From Marinibacterium sp050389775 (lineage in GTDB: Bacteria; Pseudomonadota; Alphaproteobacteria; Rhodobacterales; Rhodobacteraceae): a stretch of 64,000 nt of DNA. Below the pieces are notes generated by a model. The model ran no database searches and was not told the DNA's origin. It saw only the letters and a program-made list of their open reading frames with translations. The translations under genes were made by a program, and so were the position numbers. Location of the stretch: NCBI RefSeq assembly GCF_050389775.1, contig NZ_CP177144.1, positions 2,108,001-2,172,000 on the forward strand, given 5' to 3'. Shown one piece after another: positions 34,707 to 43,190 of the stretch (position 1 is its first letter; each line of letters begins with the position of its first letter).

Positions 34707-35246
34707 ATGGATCCCTTCGGCAAGATCATCCACTGCGACGGGCTTGAGGTCGATGCCGCTATCCGCGCCTTTCACGAGGCCCAGGACGGCGATTTCGAAG
34801 GCCAGGTCAGCGTGGCCCGGGGGTCCGGCCTGGCCGGGCGGCTGGCCGATCTCTTTGGCTTTCCCCCGGCGATGCGCGACCGGCCGATGCGCATGACCGT
34901 GCGCGGCGGCCCCGAGGTCGCGACCTGGGAACGAGATTTCGACGGCCATCATCTGCGCTCGACCCTGGTGCGGCGGGGCAGCGTGCTGCTGGAACGCTTC
35001 GGCCCCATCTGCCTGTTCCTGTGCCTGCGCGAGGAAGAGGGCGGCGCGCTGCGGATCGACGTGCTAGGCGGCGCGTTCCTTGGTCTGCGCCTGCCGCGAT
35101 TTGTCCTGCCGCGCAGCGACAGCCTGGAAACCGGGCGCGATGGTTGCCTGCATTTCGACATCAGCGCCGAGCTGCCGCTGTTGGGCCCGATGATCCGCTA
35201 TGTCGGCTGGCTGCGGCCCGCGGATGAGGCCACGCCGGGCGGGTAA
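34707..35246 (+). CDS. DUF4166 domain-containing protein
   Basis: A 179-residue soluble protein. The pattern of a conserved Gly-Arg-rich centre and the end PLLGPMIRYVGWL is typical of DUF4166, a domain of unknown function that elsewhere follows saccharopine-dehydrogenase-like proteins. No such partner is nearby. The start lies directly after the rpoD terminator, so its own promoter is unclear. Confidence 0.72.
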   Translation: MDPFGKIIHCDGLEVDAAIRAFHEAQDGDFEGQVSVARGSGLAGRLADLFGFPPAMRDRPMRMTVRGGPEVATWERDFDGHHLRSTLVRRGSVLLERFGPICLFLCLREEEGGALRIDVLGGAFLGLRLPRFVLPRSDSLETGRDGCLHFDISAELPLLGPMIRYVGWLRPADEATPGG

Positions 35247-35309
35247 ATTCGGCGTGAACGGATTGGGTTGCGGCGGAAAGCCGGGTAACCTGTTGTCGTT
35301 GCGTCAAGA

Positions 35310-35735
35310 ATGAGTGAGTCGATGCCCAAGCACCGCCTGATGATCACCGCCCTTGCCCTGGCTCTTGCGGGATCCGCCCAGGCGCAGAATTTCCTGGCCA
35401 CGCCCGGCGATGCCAGGGTCTATCCCATCGACCAGAACGTCTTTGAAGTGGTCGGCAATTCTGGCCGGGGCTTCAACATGTGGTGGTGCGGCGCGGCGAC
35501 CTATGCCCGCCGGGTGCTGGGCGCCGATTGGCGCGCGCCGATTTCCATCGCCCGCAGCCTGGGGACCAGCCAGGCCACCGGGCGCCGGTCGTCCGTACAA
35601 TTCACGCTGAACCCCTCGGCCCTGGGGATCGAACCGGTGCAAAGCTACAGCCCCAACGCGCTGGTGCTGGGCGATACCAAGACGGTGCAGGACGCCAACA
35701 GCTCCTGCACGCAGCTGCGCATTCCCTTCCGCTGA
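35310..35735 (+). CDS. Secreted paralogue 1 of a three-gene tandem family
   Basis: A 141-residue exported protein with a signal peptide (MITALALALAGSAQAQ); ATG 35322 (MPKHRL) may be the real start. The mature part has the shared family pattern: V-Y-P-I-D, FEVVGN, W-W-C-G-A-A-x-Y-A-R, a Trp-containing centre (DWRAPISIARS), and a second Cys near the C-terminus (SSCTQL). Two conserved cysteines suggest a disulfide. I do not recognise the family; it is followed by two homologues on the same strand. Confidence 0.75.
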   Translation: MSESMPKHRLMITALALALAGSAQAQNFLATPGDARVYPIDQNVFEVVGNSGRGFNMWWCGAATYARRVLGADWRAPISIARSLGTSQATGRRSSVQFTLNPSALGIEPVQSYSPNALVLGDTKTVQDANSSCTQLRIPFR

Positions 35736-35778
35736 CCGGGCGCCCGCGCGCCTGGGAGGATCAACACCGGAGAGCCCG

Positions 35779-36177
35779 ATGAACCGCCTTGCTTCCCTTG
35801 TTGTGCTGGGCCTGGTCCTGGCCGGACCGGCCGCCGCGCAAAAGGTCTATGGCCCCGGCGGCACGACGATCTACCCGATCGACGGCGCGGTCTTCGAGGT
35901 CGTGGGCCCGCCCAGCGACAAGACCATGTGGTGCGGGGCGGCGAAATACGCCCGCCAGGCCAAGGTCGGCTGGAAGACCCCCATCGTCGTCGTCCGCGCG
36001 CCCGAGGCCAGCGCGCTGGAAGACGGCCGCCGCCAGGGCACCCGCTTTACCGTGGCCCCCCAGGCCGCGGGCGTCACTCCCACGGGCGAAGGCCGGTCGC
36101 TGTCGCCCGGCACCTGGCAGACCGTGTCCATCGCCAACCGCAATTGCGTGCGCCTCGACAACCCGAGCGACCGCTGA
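35779..36177 (+). CDS. Secreted paralogue 2 of a three-gene tandem family
   Basis: A 132-residue exported protein with signal peptide LVVLGLVLAGPAAAQ. It repeats the family pattern: GGTTIYPIDGAVFEVVG, MWCGAAKYARQ, GWKTPIVVVRAPE, F-x-V-A-P-Q-A-A-G-V and N-R-N-C-V-R-L at the end. The closest match is to the third copy (P-A/Q-A-A-G-V-T-P and T-W-Q-T-V/NWQTMT). It starts 43 bp after copy 1 with GGAG upstream. Function unknown; predicted periplasmic. Confidence 0.75.
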   Translation: MNRLASLVVLGLVLAGPAAAQKVYGPGGTTIYPIDGAVFEVVGPPSDKTMWCGAAKYARQAKVGWKTPIVVVRAPEASALEDGRRQGTRFTVAPQAAGVTPTGEGRSLSPGTWQTVSIANRNCVRLDNPSDR

Positions 36178-36210
36178 CCCTTTTCTTCCTTCAATGACGG
36201 ATCTCGTCCC

Positions 36211-36627
36211 ATGTCCCTGAAATCTGCTCTCTGCCTCGCGGCCGCCTGTGCGACCTGTGCCGCCACCCCGATCCTGGCCCAGCAGGAGGTCATGCGCGGC
36301 CCCGGCGGGTCGGACATCTACCAGGTCGATGCCAATGTCATCGAGGTCGTGTCGAACCTGGGCCAGGACCGGGGATTCTGGTGCGGGGCGGTGAAATACC
36401 TGCGCCACCACCACACCGACTGGCACACCGCGATCTACGTGGTCAGCGGTCCGGCCGAAACCGATCACGTGGCCAGCGGCCAGGGCGTCAAGTTTGCCAT
36501 CGACCCGGCGGCCGCCGGGGTGACCCCCGCGGCCGAAAGCGCCGAGCTGGCGCCGGGCAACTGGCAGACCATGACCGTCGCCAACCGGGGCTGCAACGCC
36601 ATCGACAACCCGCAGGGCAACGGCTGA
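36211..36627 (+). CDS. Secreted paralogue 3 of a three-gene tandem family
   Basis: A 138-residue exported protein with a signal peptide ending ATPILAQ. The family pattern is kept: GGSDIYQVDANVIEVVS, FWCGAVKYLRHH, DWHTAIYVVSGPAE, D-P-A-A-A-G-V-T-P and A-N-R-G-C-N-A-I at the end. It has a longer His-rich middle (RHHHTDWH) than its paralogues. It lies 33 bp after copy 2 and only 4 bp before yjbQ, so it may be co-transcribed with that gene. Confidence 0.75.
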   Translation: MSLKSALCLAAACATCAATPILAQQEVMRGPGGSDIYQVDANVIEVVSNLGQDRGFWCGAVKYLRHHHTDWHTAIYVVSGPAETDHVASGQGVKFAIDPAAAGVTPAAESAELAPGNWQTMTVANRGCNAIDNPQGNG

Positions 36628-36631
36628 GCCC

Positions 36632-37054
36632 ATGCCCCAGGTCCTGGAGATCTCTACGCCCGGCCCCGGCTTTCACGAGTTCACCGGGGCCGTCCAGGGC
36701 TGGCTGGCCGAGCAGGGCGCGGGCGACGGCGTGGTGACGGTCTTCGTGCGCCATACCTCCTGTTCGCTGCTGATCCAGGAAAATGCCGACCCCGATGTGC
36801 GCACCGACCTGGCCGCCTTTTTCCGGCGGCTGGTGCCGCCGGCGGATGACCCGGCGATGGGCTACCTGCGCCACCGGGCCGAGGGTCCCGACGACATGCC
36901 CGCCCATATCAAGGCGGCGGTCATGCCCGTCAGCCTGCAGATCCCGGTGATCGACGGCCGGGCCATGCTGGGCACCTGGCAGGGCATCTATCTGGTCGAA
37001 CATCGCGACCGGCCGCACCGGCGCCAGGTTGTGCTGGCCTTCACCCCGTCCTGA
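36632..37054 (+). CDS. YjbQ family (UPF0047) protein
   Basis: A 140-residue protein with the family core: VTVFVRHTSCSLLIQENADP, DDMPAHIKAAVMPVSLQIPV and GTWQGIYLVEHRDRPHRR. YjbQ-type proteins have been linked to weak thiamin-phosphate synthase activity, but the physiological role is unsettled. Full length for the family. It follows the third secreted paralogue by 4 bp and precedes nrdR by 166 bp. Confidence 0.9.
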   Translation: MPQVLEISTPGPGFHEFTGAVQGWLAEQGAGDGVVTVFVRHTSCSLLIQENADPDVRTDLAAFFRRLVPPADDPAMGYLRHRAEGPDDMPAHIKAAVMPVSLQIPVIDGRAMLGTWQGIYLVEHRDRPHRRQVVLAFTPS

Positions 37055-37220
37055 GCGATTCTCCGAAAACACGAAATCCGCATCTGGGGGAATGTCAATT
37101 CCACTACCCAATCTCTTGAGGCTCCCCTATACTTGTGGATAAACGTGCAGCGGCGCCTACAACGGGTGACCCCGACGCGGCAGGCAGTTTGGCGGGACGA
37201 CAAGAGAAGGGGATGCGTGG

Positions 37221-37688
37221 ATGCGGTGTCCGTTTTGCGGCAATATTGATACGCAGGTAAAGGATTCCCGGCCCGCCGAGGATCATGTGGCCATCCGGCG
37301 GCGGCGGTTCTGCCCGGCCTGCGGGGGGCGGTTCACGACCTATGAACGGGTGCAGCTGCGCGACCTGGTGGTGATCAAGTCCTCCGGAAAGCGTGAGGAT
37401 TTCGACCGGCCCAAGCTGGAACGCTCGATCCGCATCTCGATGCAGAAGCGGCCGATAGAGCCCGAGCGCATCGACCAGATGATCTCGGGCATCGTGCGCC
37501 GGCTGGAAAGCATGGGCGAGACGGATATCCCGTCCAAGACCATCGGCGAGATCGTGATGGAGGCGCTGGCGCGGATCGACACCGTGGCCTACGTACGCTT
37601 TGCCTCGGTCTACAAGAATTTCCAGGCGGCCGACGATTTCGAGGATTTCGTGCACGAGCTGCGGCCCAAGGTCCCGCCCGAGGAATGA
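37221..37688 (+). CDS. nrdR: Transcriptional repressor NrdR
   Basis: A 155-residue nucleotide-sensing repressor of ribonucleotide reductase genes. The N-terminal zinc ribbon has MRCPFCGN and RFCPACGGRFTTYER; the ATP-cone domain follows (VVIKSSGKREDFDRPKLERS). Full length for the family. AGAAGGGG lies before the start. It heads the conserved nrdR-ribD order seen in many proteobacteria; a somewhat AT-rich 160-bp region upstream should hold the promoter. Confidence 0.96.
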   Translation: MRCPFCGNIDTQVKDSRPAEDHVAIRRRRFCPACGGRFTTYERVQLRDLVVIKSSGKREDFDRPKLERSIRISMQKRPIEPERIDQMISGIVRRLESMGETDIPSKTIGEIVMEALARIDTVAYVRFASVYKNFQAADDFEDFVHELRPKVPPEE

Positions 37689-37844
37689 CCCGCCGCCCCG
37701 CCCGGGCGTCTGCCGGGGCGGGGGCGTGTACCGGAGCCGTGCGTTCACGCGCCCGGGCCTTGAGCTTCGGGCCGGCGCGGGCGAGGATGGCGGCAAGGTG
37801 CCCCGGGAGGCCTGTGGGCGCGACGGGCAGGAAGAGGCCGGCAG

Positions 37845-38945
37845 ATGAAGATGACCGATGAACGCTGGATGGCGCTGGCCCTGTCGCTGGGCCGGCGGGG
37901 GCAGGGCAATGCCTGGCCCAACCCGGCGGTGGGCTGTGTGCTGGTGCGCGATGGCCGGGTGGTTGGCCGCGGCTGGACCCAGCCCGGCGGGCGCCCCCAT
38001 GCCGAGGCCCTGGCGCTGGCCCGGGCCGGCGAGCTGGCCCGCGGGGCCACGGCCTATGTCACGCTCGAACCCTGTTCCCACCACGGCCAGACCCCGCCCT
38101 GCGCGGCGGCGCTGATCGAGGCCGGGGTCGCCCGGGTCGTGGCGGCGGTCGAGGATTCCGACACGCGGGTCTCAGGTCGCGGCTTTGACATGCTGCGCGC
38201 GGCGGGCATCCGGGTCGAAACCGGGGTGCTGGCGGCCGAGGCCGGGCTGGACCTGTCGGGCTTTCTGCGGGTGGCCGATGGCGGCCGGCCCTTCGTGACG
38301 CTGAAACTGGCGGCCAGCTTCGACGGGCGGATTGCCACGGCGACGGGGCAGAGCCAGTGGATCACCGGGCCCGAGGCGCGGCGGCTGGTGCATGGCATGC
38401 GGGCGCGGCATGACGCGGTGATGGTCGGCGCGGGGACGGCGCGCAAGGATGACCCGTCGCTGACGGTGCGCGGTCTGGGCGTGGCCCGCCAGCCCGCGCG
38501 GGTGGTGGTGTCGCGCCGGCTGGACCTTCCGTTGCTGGGGCAACTCGCCCGCAGCGCCCAGGACGTGCCCCTGTGGATCTGTCACGGCCGCGATGCCGAT
38601 CCCGAGCGGCTGGCGGCCTGGAAGGGCATCGGCGCCCGGCTGGTCGCCTGTGGCATCGCCCAGGCCCAGATCGACCCGGCCGACATGCTCGTCCAGCTGG
38701 GCCAGGCCGGGCTGACGCGGATCTTCTGCGAGGGCGGCTCGGCCCTGGCGGCGTCGTTGCTGGCGGCCGATGCGGTGGACGAGCTGGTCGGGTTCTCGGC
38801 CGGGTTCTCGATCGGGGCCGAAGGGCTGCCGGCGATCGGGGCGATGGGCCTGTCGCGCCTGTCCGAGGCCGAGCGTTTCGAGCTGGTCGAGAGCCGTCAG
38901 GTGGGCGCCGACCTGATGCACCGCTGGCGCCGGACCGAGGTCTAG
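37845..38945 (+). CDS. ribD: Bifunctional riboflavin deaminase/reductase RibD
   Basis: A 366-residue enzyme performing the second and third steps of riboflavin synthesis. The N-terminal deaminase has GRPHAEALALA and the zinc ligands in LEPCSHHGQTPPC. The C-terminal reductase starts at VTLKLAASFDGRIA and contains WITGPEARRLVH and ARKDDPSLTVR. ATG 37851 (MTDERW) is an alternative start. The next riboflavin gene, ribE, is 5.8 kb away; a cytochrome b561 gene and a capsule block lie between. Confidence 0.95.
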   Translation: MKMTDERWMALALSLGRRGQGNAWPNPAVGCVLVRDGRVVGRGWTQPGGRPHAEALALARAGELARGATAYVTLEPCSHHGQTPPCAAALIEAGVARVVAAVEDSDTRVSGRGFDMLRAAGIRVETGVLAAEAGLDLSGFLRVADGGRPFVTLKLAASFDGRIATATGQSQWITGPEARRLVHGMRARHDAVMVGAGTARKDDPSLTVRGLGVARQPARVVVSRRLDLPLLGQLARSAQDVPLWICHGRDADPERLAAWKGIGARLVACGIAQAQIDPADMLVQLGQAGLTRIFCEGGSALAASLLAADAVDELVGFSAGFSIGAEGLPAIGAMGLSRLSEAERFELVESRQVGADLMHRWRRTEV

Positions 38946-39080
38946 GCGGGGCGGTGCCGCGCGGGGCGCATCACTGACACCACCGGATTGGACCGGGATG
39001 CATGTGAACCGGGCGCAGATGGGCCCGGCACGTCGGATGCGCCGGGACAAAGTCACGTGATGGGCTGCTAGCGTGACCGT

Positions 39081-39620
39081 TCAGCCGGCCATGCGGGCCA
39101 GGGTGCCATCGTTGCGCAGCAGGCGGTGATAGCCCACGGCCATGGCGATATGGCCCAGGATGACCAGCGCCAGCACCCAGCCCATCTCGCCATGCCAGGC
39201 CACGGGCACCTGGGTCCAGGCGATTTCCGCCGCGCGGGCGGGCACCAGTTCAAAGCCGAGATAGTCCAGCCCCCGAGTCCCGCCGATGGCCGACAGGATG
39301 CGCACGCCGGGCACGATGATCATCAGGGCATACAGCACCGCGTGGCCGATCCGGGCGGCGCCGGCCAGCGGGCCGGTTTCGACCGGACGGCGACCCATGT
39401 TCAACAGGCCCCAGATCCCGCGCAGCAGGACCAGCGCAAAGAGCGTCAGGCCGAGGTCGGAATGATAGCTCCAGAGCAACTCGCGCACGGGGTTCTCGCG
39501 GGGCAGGGCCCAATGGGCGGCGGCTGACAGGAACTGGGCGAGAAACAGCAGGGCCATGCCCCAATGCAGGGCGCGCGAAATGGCGCCGTAGCGCAGGGGC
39601 GTGTCGGTCAGGGGGGGCAA
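39081..39620 (-). CDS. Cytochrome b561-type membrane protein
   Basis: A 179-residue inner-membrane protein with four hydrophobic helices. Histidines suited to bind two b-type hemes lie in ALHWGMALLFLAQF, LWSYHSDLGLTLF, IGHAVLYALMI and WHGEMGWVLALVILGHIAMA. Proteins of this family pass electrons across the membrane, for example from the quinol pool. It is alone on the minus strand, convergent with ribD. Confidence 0.85.
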   Translation of the reverse strand: MPPLTDTPLRYGAISRALHWGMALLFLAQFLSAAAHWALPRENPVRELLWSYHSDLGLTLFALVLLRGIWGLLNMGRRPVETGPLAGAARIGHAVLYALMIIVPGVRILSAIGGTRGLDYLGFELVPARAAEIAWTQVPVAWHGEMGWVLALVILGHIAMAVGYHRLLRNDGTLARMAG

Positions 39621-39929
39621 TGTGCTACCTTTCTGATCTGGCGGTCGGTGGCGGGCACCGATGAAGGAACGTCGCGGCGGCCGGATTCCGTCGGTCGGCC
39701 TTGTGTGACTATGGCCTTAAAGGAATGCCCCCATGCAGCCCCGGTTCCGGGAGACGGGCTTGCGTGTCACGCAAGGCGCGGGGGCTTGAAACGGCGGCGG
39801 GCGTGACAGGCCGCGACCGGGCCATTGTCAGCGCCGGGATGGAACGGTCCGCGCGGCGGGCTGGTGTTTTATGGGCTGTAAATCCGTGGGCGGACAGTCC
39901 AGGCCGGACGCCCCCCACGGGCAGGGCCG
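39621..39929. other. Intergenic region between cytochrome b561 and kpsC genes
   Basis: No gene is supported in these 309 bp. The part next to 39621 should contain the promoter of the cytochrome gene; the rest is the 3' flank of the kps block. I see one short hairpin (CTTGCG-TGTCA-CGCAAG near 39760) without a T-run. Confidence 0.4.
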
Positions 39930-41933
39930 TCACCGCCACACATGCGCCCATGTCGCAAAGACACCCTGCAGCTTGGACAGCCCCCGGTTGGCCAGGCCGG
40001 GGCCGGGCAAGGGCCCGTGGGCCAGGCGGTCGACGATGACTTCGACCGGGCAGGCGGTGCCGGTCACGGGGTCGAAATAGCGCGGGTAGTCGATCAGCAC
40101 CGCATGGGCCAGCTCGACCAGGTCGGGCCGGGCGCCGCGCCGGGCGGGAATGCGGCCCATGTCGGTCGTCAGCCCCCAGCCGGCATAGAACGGCGCGCCC
40201 AGGGTGGTGACGGGCACCCCGCGCAGCAAGGCCTCGAAGCCCAGCAGCGATGTCATGGTCCAGACGGCCTGGACATGACCGAGCAGCGCAACGGGATCGG
40301 CCCGGGTGGCGATGACATCGGCGATGCCCGTGGCGTCGATGGCGCCGGGGCGCAGGCCGGCTTCGACATCGGGATGGGGCTTGTAGACCAGGACGGCATC
40401 GGGATGGGCGGCCCGGGCGGCGGTGAGCAGCGCCAGGTTGGTCGACACCCCGTCCGTGCCCAGGCGGATCGAGGCATCGTCTTCGACCTGGCCGGGCACC
40501 AGGATGCGATGGCCGTCTGGCAAGTCCGGCAGGTCGCCGGACAGGTTGTATTTCGACAGGCCGGCCTCGGTCAGCGCGCGGATCAGGCGCTCGGCCCGCA
40601 GGCGCTGGTCGCGGCGCAGCCGGCCGGCGGCGGCCAGGATGTGGTCTTCGAGCCGCGACGGGCGGGTTGGGTCGTAGTAGATGCCCTGGTCGTCGGTGAC
40701 CAGCGACAGGGGCGGCACAAGGGCGGCGCCCAGCCCGCGCGAGCGCAGGAAGCCGTCTTCGACATGGGTGGCACCGCTGGTCGCCGCATCCGCCTTGCCG
40801 GCCCAGACCATGCGCGCGCGGCCGGTCCGTTCGGCGATGCTGCGGGCGCGGTCGGGATCGTCTTCGAAGATGATGCGCCGGGGCCGGCCAAAGACCTTTT
40901 GCAGGGGCGCGCGTTTCCACAGGCGCATGCCCGAGGCGACCCAGCCGTGCCGGTCGGCCCGCCAGGCGGCGCTGCGCGATTCGAGGATGGCAAGCAGGTC
41001 CTCGATCTCGCACAGGGCGTCGCGGTGGGGGTCGTACCAGCGGGGATAGAGGATCATCGCCGCGGCAAAGAGCTGGGCCCGGGTGAGCCGGCGGCGGCGG
41101 CGGGGCAGGGGGTCTTCCTCGGCGGTCAGGTCCCAGCCGGCATAGAAAGGCTGGCCAAAGACGCGCGGGCGGTGGCCGGCGAGAATGGCCTCGAACCCCA
41201 TCTGCGACGACAGGGTATAGACGGCAATGGCCCCGTCGAGCAGGGGCCAGGGGCTGGTGTTCGCGGTGTGCAGCGAGACGGGCCCGCCGGCATCCTCGGG
41301 ACCGTAATGGCCCGGGCGCAGGCCGCGGGCGGTTTCGGGATGGGTCTTGATGAGGATCGGCGCGTGGGGGTGTTCCTCGCGGGCGACAAAGAGCATTTCC
41401 AGGAAGCGGGCGCGGTCGCCCCGCGAGGCGGAGACCGATGCATCGCCCCGGGTCTGGTCGATGACCAGCACATAGCCCGGGGGCGGGACATCTCCGGCGG
41501 GATCGGTGGCGGCATATTTCGACAGGTGGCCGGCCCGGATGCGCGCGATGGCATCGCGGGCGCGGTCGAGCAGGGCGGTGTCGTCCAGCGGATGGCTGGC
41601 CAGCAGGGTTTCCAGGTCGGACGGGCGCGACGGGTCGAAATGCAGGCCGGAATGGTCGATGAGCAGGCCGAGCGGCGGCTCGCCGGTGCGGCCGGGGTGC
41701 AGCGAGCGCAGGAAGGCGTCTTCGACGGTGGTGACGGGCACGCCGCGCCGGGCGGCGATGGCGCGGCCGCGATGAGCCGTAGGCGAGGCGCCCCATGTGA
41801 CCACGCCGTCGCCCGGGCCGGGCAGGCCCGGGGGCAGGGCATGGCCCGAGAGGGCCAGGATGCGGCGGATCCTGCGATTGGTGAAGAACCCGCCGTTATA
41901 GGCATAAAGGCGTGACGGCGGGCCGTCGCCCAT
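39930..41933 (-). CDS. kpsC: Capsule polysaccharide beta-Kdo transferase KpsC
   Basis: A 667-residue protein made of two similar halves, as in KpsC, which has two glycosyltransferase domains that build the poly-Kdo linker on capsule lipid. Both halves show V-E-D-x-F-L-R-S (residues ~70 and ~385), a KTHPE or KPHPDVE motif, a T-S-S/L-x-G-F-E-A segment and Y-P-R-W/Y-P-R-Y ends (FYAGWDLT, FYAGWGLT). Length is typical. It is the last gene of a kpsS-kpsD-kpsC minus-strand unit, 4 bp after kpsD. The ABC transporter genes (kpsM, kpsT, kpsE) are not in the window. Confidence 0.9.
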   Translation of the reverse strand: MGDGPPSRLYAYNGGFFTNRRIRRILALSGHALPPGLPGPGDGVVTWGASPTAHRGRAIAARRGVPVTTVEDAFLRSLHPGRTGEPPLGLLIDHSGLHFDPSRPSDLETLLASHPLDDTALLDRARDAIARIRAGHLSKYAATDPAGDVPPPGYVLVIDQTRGDASVSASRGDRARFLEMLFVAREEHPHAPILIKTHPETARGLRPGHYGPEDAGGPVSLHTANTSPWPLLDGAIAVYTLSSQMGFEAILAGHRPRVFGQPFYAGWDLTAEEDPLPRRRRRLTRAQLFAAAMILYPRWYDPHRDALCEIEDLLAILESRSAAWRADRHGWVASGMRLWKRAPLQKVFGRPRRIIFEDDPDRARSIAERTGRARMVWAGKADAATSGATHVEDGFLRSRGLGAALVPPLSLVTDDQGIYYDPTRPSRLEDHILAAAGRLRRDQRLRAERLIRALTEAGLSKYNLSGDLPDLPDGHRILVPGQVEDDASIRLGTDGVSTNLALLTAARAAHPDAVLVYKPHPDVEAGLRPGAIDATGIADVIATRADPVALLGHVQAVWTMTSLLGFEALLRGVPVTTLGAPFYAGWGLTTDMGRIPARRGARPDLVELAHAVLIDYPRYFDPVTGTACPVEVIVDRLAHGPLPGPGLANRGLSKLQGVFATWAHVWR

Positions 41934-41937
41934 CGGC

Positions 41938-43071
41938 TTAGCCGCCCGCGATGGTCTGGACGTTGGCGATGGGGGTCAGCGAGCCCGAGATCAGGCTGAT
42001 CGTCTTGGTCCACTGGGCATAGGGCGCTTCGGTGACATAAAGCGTGTCATCGTCGCGGATGACGAAATCGCGGGCTTCGAACATGCCGTTGGGTTCGGTC
42101 AGGTTGAGCACGTAGATCATGCGCTGCGCACCGACCAGGTCGTTGCGGCCCAGCACGATATTGGCGATTTCGGGCGGTTCGTTGCGGAAGATGAACACGC
42201 CGGTCGGGTCGGACGAGGTCGACACCAGCCCGCCGACCTGGGCGATGGCTTCGAGTGCCGAAAGATCCTTGGTCTCGAACTGGACACGGGCCTGCGACCG
42301 GGTGGCGCCCAGGACCGAAAAGGCCCGGGTATCGGGTTCGACCAGGATCTGGTCGCCGCCACGCAGGGCGATGTCGAGTTCGGGATAATCGTAGAGGTCC
42401 TGGAACCAGATCTGGCCGGTCTGGCCGCCGCGCTTGACGGTGATCTGGGCGATCTCGGGTTCGATGGTCACCCCGCCGGCCTGGGCCAGCATGGTGGCCA
42501 GCGTGCGCGTGGGCCGTTCGATCGGATAGATGCCCTGGCCGCCAACCGAGCCGACCAGCGACACGGTCGAGCCGTCACCGGCCAGGCGGCGGACCTGGAC
42601 CTGGGGATCGGGCGTCTGGTCCTGCAGCTTTTCGGTGATCATCTGGCGCAGCCGTTCGGGCGAATTGCCCGAGGCCTTGAGCCGGCCGGCATAGGGCACA
42701 AAGATGAAACCCTGGCCGTCGACCTGGACCTCGTCGAGGATCGTCGAGTTCAGACCGTCGCTGGCCAGCAGCCCGTCATCGACGTTTTCCCAGATCGTCA
42801 GGCCCAGCGTATCGCCCGGCTGGATCGTGTCCGACCCAAGGATGCCGGCGTTCTGGAACGATTCGGTAAAGCCCAGGGCCGGGGCCACGGCGGTGGCCCG
42901 GGTGACGCGTTCGTTCACGTCGACGATAAAGGCATCGCCCTCGCGCTGCACCGAACCCTTGAAGATCTGCGACTTGTTCGGGCCGACCTGAGGCAATCCG
43001 CAGGACGACAAGAGGGCGCCTGCTGCCAGCATGGCAGCCGTCAGCGCCCGTCGGACGGTGGGGGTGGTCAC
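41938..43071 (-). CDS. kpsD: Capsule polysaccharide export outer-membrane lipoprotein
   Basis: A 377-residue Wza/KpsD-type protein. A lipobox GALLSSC lies near residue 24. The polysaccharide-export domain follows (IQPGDTLGLTIWENVDDG, VDGQGFIFVPYAGRLKA), then two SLBB-like repeats (VSLVGSVGGQGIYPI; FSVLGATRSQARVQF). Such proteins form the outer-membrane channel for capsule export. It starts with GTG at 43071. About 120 bp separate it from kpsS upstream. Confidence 0.88.
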   Translation of the reverse strand: MTTPTVRRALTAAMLAAGALLSSCGLPQVGPNKSQIFKGSVQREGDAFIVDVNERVTRATAVAPALGFTESFQNAGILGSDTIQPGDTLGLTIWENVDDGLLASDGLNSTILDEVQVDGQGFIFVPYAGRLKASGNSPERLRQMITEKLQDQTPDPQVQVRRLAGDGSTVSLVGSVGGQGIYPIERPTRTLATMLAQAGGVTIEPEIAQITVKRGGQTGQIWFQDLYDYPELDIALRGGDQILVEPDTRAFSVLGATRSQARVQFETKDLSALEAIAQVGGLVSTSSDPTGVFIFRNEPPEIANIVLGRNDLVGAQRMIYVLNLTEPNGMFEARDFVIRDDDTLYVTEAPYAQWTKTISLISGSLTPIANVQTIAGG

Positions 43072-43190
43072 TGCTCGGTCTCCTCGACCTTGTTCTTATG
43101 CCTCGGTCCCAGGCTGGTTGTCGCGCCTGAGCTTTTTGCAGCAAGGTATCGAAATCCCGTTGAAATATCCAGTGCCACGCGCCGGGGCGG

